From positions 54,826 through 118,825 of the forward strand of contig DATMMX010000039.1 in NCBI GenBank assembly GCA_035569495.1: 64,000 nt of DNA. The letters are read 5' to 3'. This DNA is from DASRDZ01 sp035569495. Its GTDB lineage: Bacteria; Chloroflexota; Dormibacteria; Aeolococcales; Aeolococcaceae. The position numbers and the translations under genes are program-made. The notes beneath the pieces are model-generated. The model saw nothing but the letters and a program-made list of their open reading frames with translations, did no database searches and had not been told where the DNA came from. This document shows positions 32,521 to 40,330 of the stretch, one piece after another (position 1 is the first letter of the stretch; every line of letters begins with the position of its first letter).

Positions 32521-34969
32521 ACACAGTCTGCCTTTGCGGCGTGGGGTTCGGGGCCTGGCCACCGCGACGGCGGCGCCTGGCGAGGAGCGGCGGCACGGCG
32601 AAAACGCCCACCGCGAAGGCGACGCTGCCGATCGCGGCGCCGGCCAGGCCGTTGCGCCACGACGTGGGCCGGTACGACATCACCACGGTGTGATGGCCGG
32701 CGGGAACCACCACGCCGCGCAGCGCCAGGTTGGCCGGATGGATCGCCACCGGCTGCCCGTCGAGCGTGGCCTGCCAGCCGGGGAACCAGCTGTCGGCGAG
32801 CACCAGCAGGCCGGTGCGCGGCGTGTCGACCTGGATCTCGGCGCGGTCGTCCTGGTAGCTCGACACCGTCGCGGGAATCGGCGCCTCGCTGCTGCTGGGA
32901 AGCTGCGCGCCCTCGACGATCGCCTGCTTGCGGGGGTCGTAACCCGGCTGGATCATCATCGCGCCCGCGTAGTCCTCGTTCTGCGCGGTGGCGACGTCGA
33001 AGTACACGTTGGCACGCGCCATGGCCCGGGTGTTGCGGTAGATGGTCACGCCGTCGGGCTGCTTGCTGTCGACGACGAGCTGTCCCGGCGGCGGCGCGCC
33101 GTGGGAGTCGAGGAGCCCGTTGCGCGCCATGAAGTAGGTGACGTTGACGGCGTCGACGAAGGGATTGTCGAACGCCTGAATCGTGGTCGGCCCCTCCCAG
33201 GTCATGCGGTCGATGAACTGCTTGTCGACGAAGAGCGAGAGGTAGCGGTGCATGCGCTCGGGGAACAGGGCGTCGAGGCTGAGCGGCGAGTCGTAGTTGA
33301 AGGCCGACTGGTCGTCGACGTACATGGTGTCGCCCGGGAACATCACCCGCCCGGTGCCGCTGGGCATCACCGTCTGGAGCCGCGTCGACGTCGGCGTCGG
33401 CAGGAAGGTGGGATAGCGCAGCGGCATGGGGGCGATCGGGCTGGCCAGCAGCACCATCTCGACGACCAGCGCCGCGGCCGCCGCCAGGCCCGCGCCCAGT
33501 CGCGGCCGCCGCCACCGGGCCAGCAGGGCGAGCGCAACCATGCCGACGAGCAGCGCCACCGTGGCCACGACGATGCGCACGTGATGCTCGCGAAGCTGGA
33601 TCGCCGCGCGCTGCAGGCTGCCCAGCTCCCACAGGATGGCGCCGATGGCCGCGAAGGCGCCGGCGATCTCCCACCAGCGCACTCTCGGACGTTGCTCGAC
33701 GAGGCGATGCAGCCCGGCGCCCGCCAGCAGCGCGACGGCGATGGAGCCGCCCACGCCGAGGTAGCGGAAGGTGTAGACCTGCTCGACGATCGGCGCGTGG
33801 CCGATCCAGTCGTTGAGCCAGCCCGGCCAGCCGTACTCCTTCAGCGTCGAGACCAGCGCGACCAGCAGCATGGCGATGCCGATGCCGCGCGGCAGCACCC
33901 GGGAGCGCAGGCCGAGCAGCGCCAGGAAGGTCGCGGCGATGCCGAACCACTGGTTCGACTGCAGCGGCACCCAGCGGGGCGCGATCACCTGGGGCAGCGT
34001 CGTCGTGTCGACGGCGAGCAGCGCCGCGTGGCCGCCGGCGGGGTGGATGTTGAAGGCCGCGCCGAGGTATTCGAGCAGGGGCAGCACCAGAGGCAGCGAG
34101 ACGGCCAGCCCCAACCCCACGCCGGCCACCATCGCCGCTGCGCTCAGCGCCGGGGGACGCCAGGCGCGACTCTCCCAGGCGATGCCACCGAGGCGGACCA
34201 CCGCGTAGATCGCCGCGACGGCGACGCAGATGAAGCTCTCCTCCGGCATGCCCGCCAGGATGGTCAGCGCCAGGCCGGCGCCGGTGACCACCATGCCGCT
34301 GCGCCATCGCCGCCGTGCGCACATCTCGATGCCGAGCAGCAGGAGCGGCAGCATCACGCAGACCGACGTCTCGATGTTGTTCTCGCGCCCGATCAGCTGG
34401 CCGGAGAGCATGAAGGCGACCCCGGCGGCGGCGGCCACCCAGACGCGCATGCCCAGGTACCAGGCGAAGACGGACATGAGGATGCCACCGAGCAGGAGAC
34501 GGCCCAGCAGCGTCAGGTCCCACACGGTGGTGGTGGGATGGAGCAGCACCGGCCAGTTGAGCGGGTTGAGGAAGCCGCCCTGGGCCGACGCCAGCAGGGG
34601 CACACCGAAACCCTGGTTGGCGTTCCAGAGCGGGGCGCGGCCGGCGCGGACCTCGGTCGACGCCTTCACGTTCCAGGGGTCCTGCTGCCACGCCGAGGCG
34701 GCGGGGTCGAAGACGTTCTCCGGCCCGTGGATGTCGTACGCGTCGCCGTTCTGGTAGGCGCGGATCGACGACGGGTAGCCGGGATCCGGCGCGTAGCCCT
34801 CGCTGCCCGCCATGTAGGCGGTGGTCATCATGGTGTGGCCGTGGAAGACCACGGCGCGGTAGGTGATGACCAGCGCGAGCAGGTTGACGGCGACGATGAT
34901 CGCCGCGCCCGCCGCCACCCGGGTGGCTCGGCGCGACTCGATGCGGGCTCGAACGGCGGCCAGCTTCAC
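32519..34969 (-). CDS. YfhO-like polytopic membrane protein
   Basis: An 816-residue membrane protein with about twelve helices spread over residues 17-535, a large extracytoplasmic region (540-760) and a last helix (~775-797) before a basic tail. Seen: a long first outer loop (NQGFGVPLLASAQGGFLNPLN in two parts) and the late segment LLVLADSWFPGWQATLDG, which is characteristic of YfhO-type proteins (GT-C superfamily, linked to glycosylation of lipoteichoic acid or membrane glycans). Start GTG 34969: the next upstream codons lie in a non-hydrophobic shadow. A TATCCT at 35043-35038 could be its -10. It is followed 12 bp later by the FAD oxidoreductase. Confidence 0.84.
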   Translation of the reverse strand: MKLAAVRARIESRRATRVAAGAAIIVAVNLLALVITYRAVVFHGHTMMTTAYMAGSEGYAPDPGYPSSIRAYQNGDAYDIHGPENVFDPAASAWQQDPWNVKASTEVRAGRAPLWNANQGFGVPLLASAQGGFLNPLNWPVLLHPTTTVWDLTLLGRLLLGGILMSVFAWYLGMRVWVAAAAGVAFMLSGQLIGRENNIETSVCVMLPLLLLGIEMCARRRWRSGMVVTGAGLALTILAGMPEESFICVAVAAIYAVVRLGGIAWESRAWRPPALSAAAMVAGVGLGLAVSLPLVLPLLEYLGAAFNIHPAGGHAALLAVDTTTLPQVIAPRWVPLQSNQWFGIAATFLALLGLRSRVLPRGIGIAMLLVALVSTLKEYGWPGWLNDWIGHAPIVEQVYTFRYLGVGGSIAVALLAGAGLHRLVEQRPRVRWWEIAGAFAAIGAILWELGSLQRAAIQLREHHVRIVVATVALLVGMVALALLARWRRPRLGAGLAAAAALVVEMVLLASPIAPMPLRYPTFLPTPTSTRLQTVMPSGTGRVMFPGDTMYVDDQSAFNYDSPLSLDALFPERMHRYLSLFVDKQFIDRMTWEGPTTIQAFDNPFVDAVNVTYFMARNGLLDSHGAPPPGQLVVDSKQPDGVTIYRNTRAMARANVYFDVATAQNEDYAGAMMIQPGYDPRKQAIVEGAQLPSSSEAPIPATVSSYQDDRAEIQVDTPRTGLLVLADSWFPGWQATLDGQPVAIHPANLALRGVVVPAGHHTVVMSYRPTSWRNGLAGAAIGSVAFAVGVFAVPPLLARRRRRGGQAPNPTPQRQTV

Positions 34970-35037
34970 CCCGGGGAACCCTGCTGGGCCGCGGACGCGA
35001 TGATGCCGGTCCTCCTGCTCGAAACTGCGCGGCGGGC

Positions 35038-35043
35038 AGGATA
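35038..35043 (-). promoter_or_regulatory. Possible -10 element of the YfhO-like gene
   Basis: TATCCT on the minus strand, 68 nt before GTG 34969. It would leave a leader containing an AGGAGG that is too far (about 40 nt) from the start codon to serve it. Confidence 0.25.
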
Positions 35044-35105
35044 GCAGGCACGTATCGCAGCGCTTCCCGGGGCAATCCCCGGCGGGGCGCGCCGATCGAC
35101 GCCGG

Positions 35106-35118
35106 TATGATGCCGCCG
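35106..35118 (+). promoter_or_regulatory. Leaderless promoter -10 element
   Basis: TATGAT (35106-35111) lies 7 nt before ATG 35119. The two earlier in-frame ATGs (35107 and 35110) fall inside the element and are unlikely starts. Confidence 0.5.
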
Positions 35119-35424
35119 ATGGAGCGCAGCGCCGCAGCTCCGGCGACCGCGCCGCGCCGGTCGATCCTGGAGCGCACCGCCGAGGTGTCGCCGCATCACC
35201 GGCTGGACCGGCGGCTGCCCGTGGTCGGCCCCGCCGCGGTCGCGGTGGAGCGTGCGCTGCGCCGCGGGCTGCGCTGGTACCTGTGGCCGGTGACGGCGCG
35301 GACGAGCAGCCACAACCGCGCCGTCGCCGAGGTTGTGGAGGCACAGCGGCGCGAGCTGTCCAGGCTGCGCCTCGACGCCGAGCGCCTCGACCGCGACCTC
35401 GGCCTGCTCTCCCGGCCCGAGTGA
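35119..35424 (+). CDS. Short glycosyltransferase-associated protein (RRxLRWYxxPV motif)
   Basis: A ~101-residue protein without a known domain. It has a Pro/Ala/Arg-rich N-terminus, then VERALRRGLRWYLWPV followed by a histidine-Asn-Arg-Ala-Val segment and a Leu/Arg coiled coil (VVEAQRRELSRLRLDAERL). The same order occurs in the proteins at 36611 and 49174, always directly upstream of a GT4 gene. In 49174 the motif precedes a methyltransferase-like domain, so this is probably a shortened relative. The ATG fixed by TATGAT 7 nt upstream is 35119. The stop overlaps the GT4 start (GTGA). It may organise or recruit the glycosyltransferase; this is inference. Confidence 0.65.
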   Translation: MERSAAAPATAPRRSILERTAEVSPHHRLDRRLPVVGPAAVAVERALRRGLRWYLWPVTARTSSHNRAVAEVVEAQRRELSRLRLDAERLDRDLGLLSRPE

Positions 35425-36614
35425 GCCGCGTCGCCATCGTCGTGGTCCGCTTCGGCGCCGGCATCACGGGCGGCGCCGAGCTGCACGCGCGGATGGTCGG
35501 CGACCGTCTCGCCGAGCGGGGCCACGAGGTGACCGTGCTGACCACCTGCGCCGAGGACTACGTGAGCTGGGCCAACGTGCTGCCGGCAGGTGAGAGCCGC
35601 GAAGGGCGCCTGCGAGTGCTGCGCTTCCCCGTGCGCGCCGAGCGCGACCTGCAGCGCTGGGAGGCGGCGATGCAGCCCATCCTGGAGCGCCGCTGGAGCG
35701 ACGCCGACGAGCAGGCGCTGCTCCGCGAGCAGGGCCCCGACAGCCCCGCGCTGCTCGCCCACCTGCGCGAGCACGGCCGCGACCACGACGTGGTGATCTT
35801 CTTCACCCTGCTCTACGCCCCGACCGCACTGGGCCTGCCCATGGTGTGCGACCGCGCCATCCTCGTGCCCACCCTGCACGACGAGCTGTCGGCGCAGCTC
35901 GACGCGCAGGCGCGGGCGCTGGGCCTGGCGCGCTGGGTGATGTGGAACACGCCCGAGGAGCGCGCCCTCGCCGAGCGCCTCTACGGCATCGACGACGTGC
36001 CCGGGGCGATCGCGGGCGCCGGCATCGAGGTGCCGGAGGGCGCAGCGTCGCAGGCGGCCGCGGTGCGCGAGCGTTTTGGCCTTTCTCGGCCATATCTCCT
36101 CTACGCGGGACGGGTCGACCCCGACAAGGGCTGCGCCGAGCTGTTCGAGCACTTCACCGCCTGGGCCGCGCGCGACGACCGCGCCGACCTGGTGCTCGCC
36201 GGCGGCGCCTGGATGGAGATCCCGCGGCACCCGCGCATCCACCACCTCGGCCACGTCGAGCGTGCCGACCTGGCCGCGCTGATGACTAGCGCCGTCGCCA
36301 CCGTGGTGCCGTCGCGCAACGAGAGCCTGAGCATGGCGGCGCTGGAGTCGCTGGCGACCGGCGTGCCCATCCTGGTTACCGCCGGCTCCCCCGTGCTGGT
36401 CGGGCACGCGCGGCGCAGCGGCGCGGGCTTCGTCTACCGCAACGCCACCGAGCTCGGCGCCGCGCTGACGCTGCTCCTCGACCAGGACGGCACGCGCGCC
36501 GCCATGGGTCACGACGGACGCCGCTACGTCAGCGCCAACTTCACGTGGGATCGCATCATGGGCCTCTACGACGAGGCGATCCGCAGCGTGGCCGCCCAGC
36601 CGGTGAGCGCATGA
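35421..36614 (+). CDS. GT4 family glycosyltransferase
   Basis: A 397-residue GT-B-fold retaining glycosyltransferase. Seen: an N-terminal GAGITGGAELHARM loop, the start of the second domain YLLYAGRVDPDKG, and the donor-site EX7E motif NESLSMAALE followed by TGVPILV. Donor and acceptor are unknown. GTG 35421 overlaps the preceding short protein, and its stop overlaps the next one (ATGA). It is closely similar in layout to the GT4 at 50121 and 46729 (both begin with a V-P-R-Y-G...GGAE loop), so these are paralogues. Confidence 0.9.
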   Translation: MSRVAIVVVRFGAGITGGAELHARMVGDRLAERGHEVTVLTTCAEDYVSWANVLPAGESREGRLRVLRFPVRAERDLQRWEAAMQPILERRWSDADEQALLREQGPDSPALLAHLREHGRDHDVVIFFTLLYAPTALGLPMVCDRAILVPTLHDELSAQLDAQARALGLARWVMWNTPEERALAERLYGIDDVPGAIAGAGIEVPEGAASQAAAVRERFGLSRPYLLYAGRVDPDKGCAELFEHFTAWAARDDRADLVLAGGAWMEIPRHPRIHHLGHVERADLAALMTSAVATVVPSRNESLSMAALESLATGVPILVTAGSPVLVGHARRSGAGFVYRNATELGAALTLLLDQDGTRAAMGHDGRRYVSANFTWDRIMGLYDEAIRSVAAQPVSA

Positions 36615-37048
36615 GCGACGACGCGCTGGTCGCGCGGGCGCGCCGGTCCGTCGAGGAGAAGTCGCAGCGCGGCGTCTACGCCGGCGACCTCCGCGACGCC
36701 CTCGCCGAGCCGCTCGACCTGCGCTCCGATCCCGCGGTCGCCGCCGGACCCGCGTGGCCCGAGGCGGTGGCGACCGTGACCGTCACGGTGAGCGCCCCGC
36801 CGCCGTCGTCGCGCCGCGGCGTCGGACCCGCGGTGACCGCGCTGAAGCGCACCGTCGAGCGCGCCCTGCGCTGGTACCTTCCCCCAGTCGCCGCGCAGAT
36901 CACCCGCCACAACCAGGCGGTGCTGGACGTGCTCGCCGAGCACAACCGGCAGATCGTCGAGCTGCGCCGCGAGGTGGACGGGCTGCGCCGGCGCCTCACC
37001 GTCCTGGAGGAGCGCACCCGAGCCGACGGCGACCACCGCCGCCGATGA
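36611..37048 (+). CDS. Short glycosyltransferase-associated protein (RRxLRWYxxPV motif)
   Basis: A 145-residue protein: acidic or variable N-terminus (1-45), a TVTVTVS stretch, then VERALRWYLPPVAAQ, RHNQAVLDVLAEHN and a coiled coil (IVELRREVDGLRRRL). No known domain. It is the second of three relatives in the window and is joined by ATGA overlaps to the GT4 genes on both sides. The N-terminus (VARARRSVEEKSQRGVY, DLRDALAE) resembles that of 49174 (EAEVARRRAAGEYPEDLLR), which keeps a longer C-terminal domain. Confidence 0.7.
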   Translation: MSDDALVARARRSVEEKSQRGVYAGDLRDALAEPLDLRSDPAVAAGPAWPEAVATVTVTVSAPPPSSRRGVGPAVTALKRTVERALRWYLPPVAAQITRHNQAVLDVLAEHNRQIVELRREVDGLRRRLTVLEERTRADGDHRRR

Positions 37049-38130
37049 CGGCGGTCCACCAGGTCGTCCCCGTCCTGCTCCACGCCGACGCCATCGGCGA
37101 CGAGGCGCGCGCCATCCGCGACGGGCTGCGGGGTCGCGGCTTCGAGTCGGAGGTTTTCATCCTCCCCCAGGACCGGCGGCCCGACAACCTCGACGGCAGC
37201 GCCCGGCCGATCGCGGAGCTGCTCGACCCCGTGGCGACCGGGCCACCCCAGGCGGTGCTCTATCACTACGCGGTCGCCTCGCAGGCAACACCGATGCTCT
37301 GCGACTCCGCGCTGCCGCTGGTGCTGATCCACCACAACGTGACCCCGGCCCGGTGGTTCCACATGATCGACCCGGCCCACGAGGCGAGCCTGGCCGCCGC
37401 GGCCACCGACCTGCCCCTGCTGCGCGACCGCACCGCGCTGGCCCTCGGCGACTCCGAGTTCACCCGCCGCGAGCTCGACGCGCTGGGCTTCGCCCCCACC
37501 GGCGTGCTGCCCATCCTGCTCGACCAGGCTCCCTACCGCGAGCACCGCCCCGGCCCGCTGCACGGCGAGATCGCGGCCGCGCCCACGCTGCTCACGGTCG
37601 GCCGGGTCGCCCCCAACAAGTGCATCGAGGACTGCATCCGCCTGCTCGCGGCCTACCGCGCCGGGGTCGACCCGCGCGCCCGGCTGTGGGTCGCGGGCGA
37701 CGCCGACCGGCTGCCCGTCTACCGCGACGCCCTGCTGCGGCTGGTCGCCCGGCTGGGCCTGCAGGACGCCGTGCGCTTCCTCGGACGCGTGACCCAGCAG
37801 GAGCTGATCGACTGCTACCGCGGCGCCACCGCCTACGTCTCGATGAGCGAGCACGAGGGCTTCGGCGTCCCGCTCCTGGAGGCGATGGTCTGCGAGCTGC
37901 CCATCCTCGCCTTCCCCTCGACCGCGGTTCCCTTCACCCTCGGCGGCGCCGGATTGCAGGTGCCGGTCAAGGACTTCCCGCTCATGGCCGAGGCGCTCGG
38001 CCTGCTGCTCGGCGACCCCACCGCGCTCGCCGACCACGTCGACCGCGGCCGGCGACGTGCCGCCGAGCTGGCCCCTGAGCGCACCCTCGACCACCTCCTC
38101 GCCGTCCTCGCACCTCTGCTGCGTTCCTGA
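37045..38130 (+). CDS. GT4 family glycosyltransferase
   Basis: A 361-residue GT-B glycosyltransferase. Seen: YHYAVASQATPML in the first domain, IHHNVTP, TVGRVAPNKCIEDCI at the domain junction and the donor-site EGFGVPLLE (EX7E). Exactly the same length as the GT4 at 51302, with the same order of motifs (YHNITPPAYF, SRVAPNKRHDDLI, EGFSVPLLE), so they are paralogues occupying the same last position of their modules. Start ATG 37045 overlaps the previous stop. Confidence 0.9.
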   Translation: MTAVHQVVPVLLHADAIGDEARAIRDGLRGRGFESEVFILPQDRRPDNLDGSARPIAELLDPVATGPPQAVLYHYAVASQATPMLCDSALPLVLIHHNVTPARWFHMIDPAHEASLAAAATDLPLLRDRTALALGDSEFTRRELDALGFAPTGVLPILLDQAPYREHRPGPLHGEIAAAPTLLTVGRVAPNKCIEDCIRLLAAYRAGVDPRARLWVAGDADRLPVYRDALLRLVARLGLQDAVRFLGRVTQQELIDCYRGATAYVSMSEHEGFGVPLLEAMVCELPILAFPSTAVPFTLGGAGLQVPVKDFPLMAEALGLLLGDPTALADHVDRGRRRAAELAPERTLDHLLAVLAPLLRS

Positions 38131-38140
38131 GCCCCGCTGG

Positions 38141-38155
38141 TAGACTGGCCCCCAC
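38141..38155 (+). promoter_or_regulatory. Extended -10 element of the wzm-wzt operon
   Basis: TGG-TAGACT (hexamer 38141-38146) lies 9 nt before ATG 38156, which opens a mini-ORF rather than wzm itself. Confidence 0.45.
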
Positions 38156-38200
38156 ATGAGTCGCTCCCCCAGCGCTGCGGCGCTCGAAGGGTGGGCGTGA
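38156..38200 (+). CDS. Possible leaderless 14-codon leader peptide before wzm
   Basis: Reads MSRSPSAAALEGWA then TGA (38198-38200). The A of that stop is the A of the wzm ATG (TGATG), and a GAAGGG lies inside it 9 nt before the wzm start. This mirrors the mini-ORF before rmlA. Predicted from position only. Confidence 0.3.
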   Translation: MSRSPSAAALEGWA

Positions 38201-39054
38201 TGGCGACGTCCGTCGAAACGCATCTGCCCACCGACGCCGGCGCCGCGACCTCCTCCGAGCTTCGTCGCGGCGCGCTGCGGCGCCACGCCAACCTGACCCG
38301 CGAGCTGGCCATCAGCCAGTTCAAGCTCAAGTACACCGGGTCGGTGCTCGGCTACCTGTGGTCGCTGTTCAAGCCGCTGATGCTGTTCGCGATCCTCTAC
38401 GTGGTCTTCGCCAAGCTCTTCCACCTCGACCGCAACACGCCCAACTTCGTCATCCAGCTGCTGCTCGCCATCGTGCTCTTCACCTTCTTCCAGGAGACCA
38501 CGGCGGCGGCGATGAACTCCATCGCCAGCAACGGCAACATGATCCGCAAGGCCTACTTCCCGCGCAGCATCCTGGTGGTGGCGGCGACGCTCAGCTCGCT
38601 GATGACCTTCTTCATCAACCTGGCGCTGATCATCATCATCGCCGGAGCGCTGGGCCGGCTCAGCCTGGGCTGGGACAGCCTGCTCGCCCCGCTGTTCGTC
38701 ATCGAGCTGTACCTGCTGGTGCTGGGCATCTCGCTGCTGCTCTCGTCGCTGTTCGTCTTCTACCGCGACCTGGGGCACATCTGGGACATCTTCATGCAGC
38801 TGCTCATCTACGCCAGCGCGGTGATCTACCCGATCAGCTTCGTGCCGCCGCGGCTGCAGGCCTGGGTGATGGGTAGCCCGGTGGCGCAGATCATCCAGGA
38901 CATGCGCCGCGCGCTGGTGTCGACGCAGATCAAGTGGACGGCCGAGATCATGGGGGCCACCTACTTCGTGCCCTTCGCCATCATCGCCATCCTGCTGGGG
39001 CTCGGCTTCTACGTGTTCAACCGCCTCACCCCACGGTTCGCCGAATACCTTTGA
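38200..39054 (+). CDS. wzm: Glycan ABC transporter permease (Wzm)
   Basis: A 284-residue ABC-2-type permease with six membrane helices after an amphipathic N-terminus: ISQFKLKYTGSVLGYLWSLFKPL in two parts, an EFTxRD-type region, and the cytoplasmic-loop signature IRKAYFPRSI. It exports lipid-linked O-antigen or teichoic-acid-like polymers with Wzt. ATG 38200 has AAGGG nearby; GTG 38191 is an in-frame alternative. The stop overlaps the wzt start (TTGA). Confidence 0.92.
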   Translation: MATSVETHLPTDAGAATSSELRRGALRRHANLTRELAISQFKLKYTGSVLGYLWSLFKPLMLFAILYVVFAKLFHLDRNTPNFVIQLLLAIVLFTFFQETTAAAMNSIASNGNMIRKAYFPRSILVVAATLSSLMTFFINLALIIIIAGALGRLSLGWDSLLAPLFVIELYLLVLGISLLLSSLFVFYRDLGHIWDIFMQLLIYASAVIYPISFVPPRLQAWVMGSPVAQIIQDMRRALVSTQIKWTAEIMGATYFVPFAIIAILLGLGFYVFNRLTPRFAEYL

Positions 39055-40280
39055 GCGCCGCCGTCACCTGCGCCAACGTCAACAAGACGTTCCGCATCCC
39101 GCTCGACCGCAGCACCACGCTCAAGTACCGCGCCACGCACCTGCGCAGCGCCTCGCGCTACCAGGACCTGCACGCGCTGAACGACATCAGCTTCGAGGTG
39201 CCCGAGGGACAGTTCCTCGGCATCATCGGCCACAACGGCTCGGGCAAGTCGACGCTGCTCAAGGTGCTCTCGCGCATCTACACGCCGGACAGCGGCATCG
39301 TGCACGTCAACGGCAACGTGTCGCCGTTCCTCGAGCTCGGCGTCGGCTTCAACCCCGAGCTGACCGCGCGCGAGAACATCTACCTCAACGGCGCCGTGCT
39401 CGGCCTCACCCGGGCGGAGCTGGACCAGCGCATCGACGGCATCATCGCCTTCGCCGAGCTGGAGAACTTCGCCGACCAGAAGCTGAAGAACTACAGCAGC
39501 GGCATGCAGGTGCGCCTCGCCTTCTCCGTCGCCATCCAGGCCGACGCGCAGATCCTGCTCATGGACGAGGTGCTCGCCGTCGGCGACGCGCGCTTCCAGG
39601 AGAAGTGCTTCGACGTCTTCGCCCGCTACAAGCGCGAGGGCAAGACCGTCGTCCTGGTCACCCACGACGTCGGCTCGGTCAACCTCTACTGCGACCGCGC
39701 GCTGCTGCTCGACCACGGCAAGCTGCACGCGGACGGCGCGGCGTCCGAGGTCACCGCGCTGTACCGCCGCATGATGGGCGCGGTGTCCGAGGCGGAGGAC
39801 AGGGGTGGCGGGGAGGTCCTCGCCGGCGACCGCTGGGGAACGCGCGAGGTGGAGATCACCGGGGTGCGCCTGCTCGACATCGACGGCGGCACCCACCGCG
39901 TCTTCACCGCGGGCGCGCCGCTGATCGTCGAGGTCGACTACGCGGTGCAGGGACAGGTGGACGACTTCCTCTGCGCGCTGCGCGTCGACCGCAGCGACGG
40001 GCTGACGCTGGCCAACCCGGAGACGGTGATGGGGCAGCTCAGCATGAACCGGCAGCTCCCCGGCAGCACCGGGACGCTGCGCTACCGCGTCGACGCGCTG
40101 CCCCTGCTCGCCGCCAGCTACACGCTGACGCTGACCATGCACGACGCCCATCGCGGCCACACCTACGACCACCTGGAGCGCGCCCTGGGCTTCCGGGTGA
40201 TCGACGAGAAGAGCCGCCCCGGCCTGGTGGAGCTGGGCGGCCGCTGGGACGCGGACGAGCGCGGGTCATCTGCGCGCTGA
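39051..40280 (+). CDS. wzt: Glycan ABC transporter ATPase with carbohydrate-binding domain (Wzt)
   Basis: A 409-residue ATPase. Seen: Walker A GHNGSGKST, signature YSSGM, Walker B ILLMDEVLAVGD and the switch THD, within residues 1-240. A C-terminal beta-sandwich (~260-409; VEITGVRLLDIDGG, TLTLTMHDAH) is of the Wzt-C type that recognises the polymer's terminal modification before export. The start is TTG 39051, overlapping the wzm stop. Two stem-loops follow. Confidence 0.93.
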   Translation: MSAAVTCANVNKTFRIPLDRSTTLKYRATHLRSASRYQDLHALNDISFEVPEGQFLGIIGHNGSGKSTLLKVLSRIYTPDSGIVHVNGNVSPFLELGVGFNPELTARENIYLNGAVLGLTRAELDQRIDGIIAFAELENFADQKLKNYSSGMQVRLAFSVAIQADAQILLMDEVLAVGDARFQEKCFDVFARYKREGKTVVLVTHDVGSVNLYCDRALLLDHGKLHADGAASEVTALYRRMMGAVSEAEDRGGGEVLAGDRWGTREVEITGVRLLDIDGGTHRVFTAGAPLIVEVDYAVQGQVDDFLCALRVDRSDGLTLANPETVMGQLSMNRQLPGSTGTLRYRVDALPLLAASYTLTLTMHDAHRGHTYDHLERALGFRVIDEKSRPGLVELGGRWDADERGSSAR

Positions 40281-40287
40281 CGCGCGC
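40272..40287 (+). terminator. Hairpin at the wzt stop codon
   Basis: GCGCGC-TGAC-GCGCGC: perfect 6-bp stem whose loop contains the wzt stop. No T-tract. Confidence 0.3.
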
Positions 40288-40311
40288 GGTGGGGGGAGCG
40301 GCTGGCGTGAC

Positions 40312-40330
40312 GGCGGCCTAGGTGGCCGCC
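40312..40330. terminator. Bidirectional hairpin between convergent genes
   Basis: GGCGGCC-TAGGT-GGCCGCC: perfect 7-bp inverted repeat whose loop includes the stop of the minus-strand gene ending at 40318. Confidence 0.4.

Noticed and set aside
35107..35112. ATG 35107 or 35110 as start of the short GT-associated protein
   Set aside because: Both lie inside the TATGAT promoter hexamer; ATG 35119, 7 nt downstream, fits a leaderless transcript.
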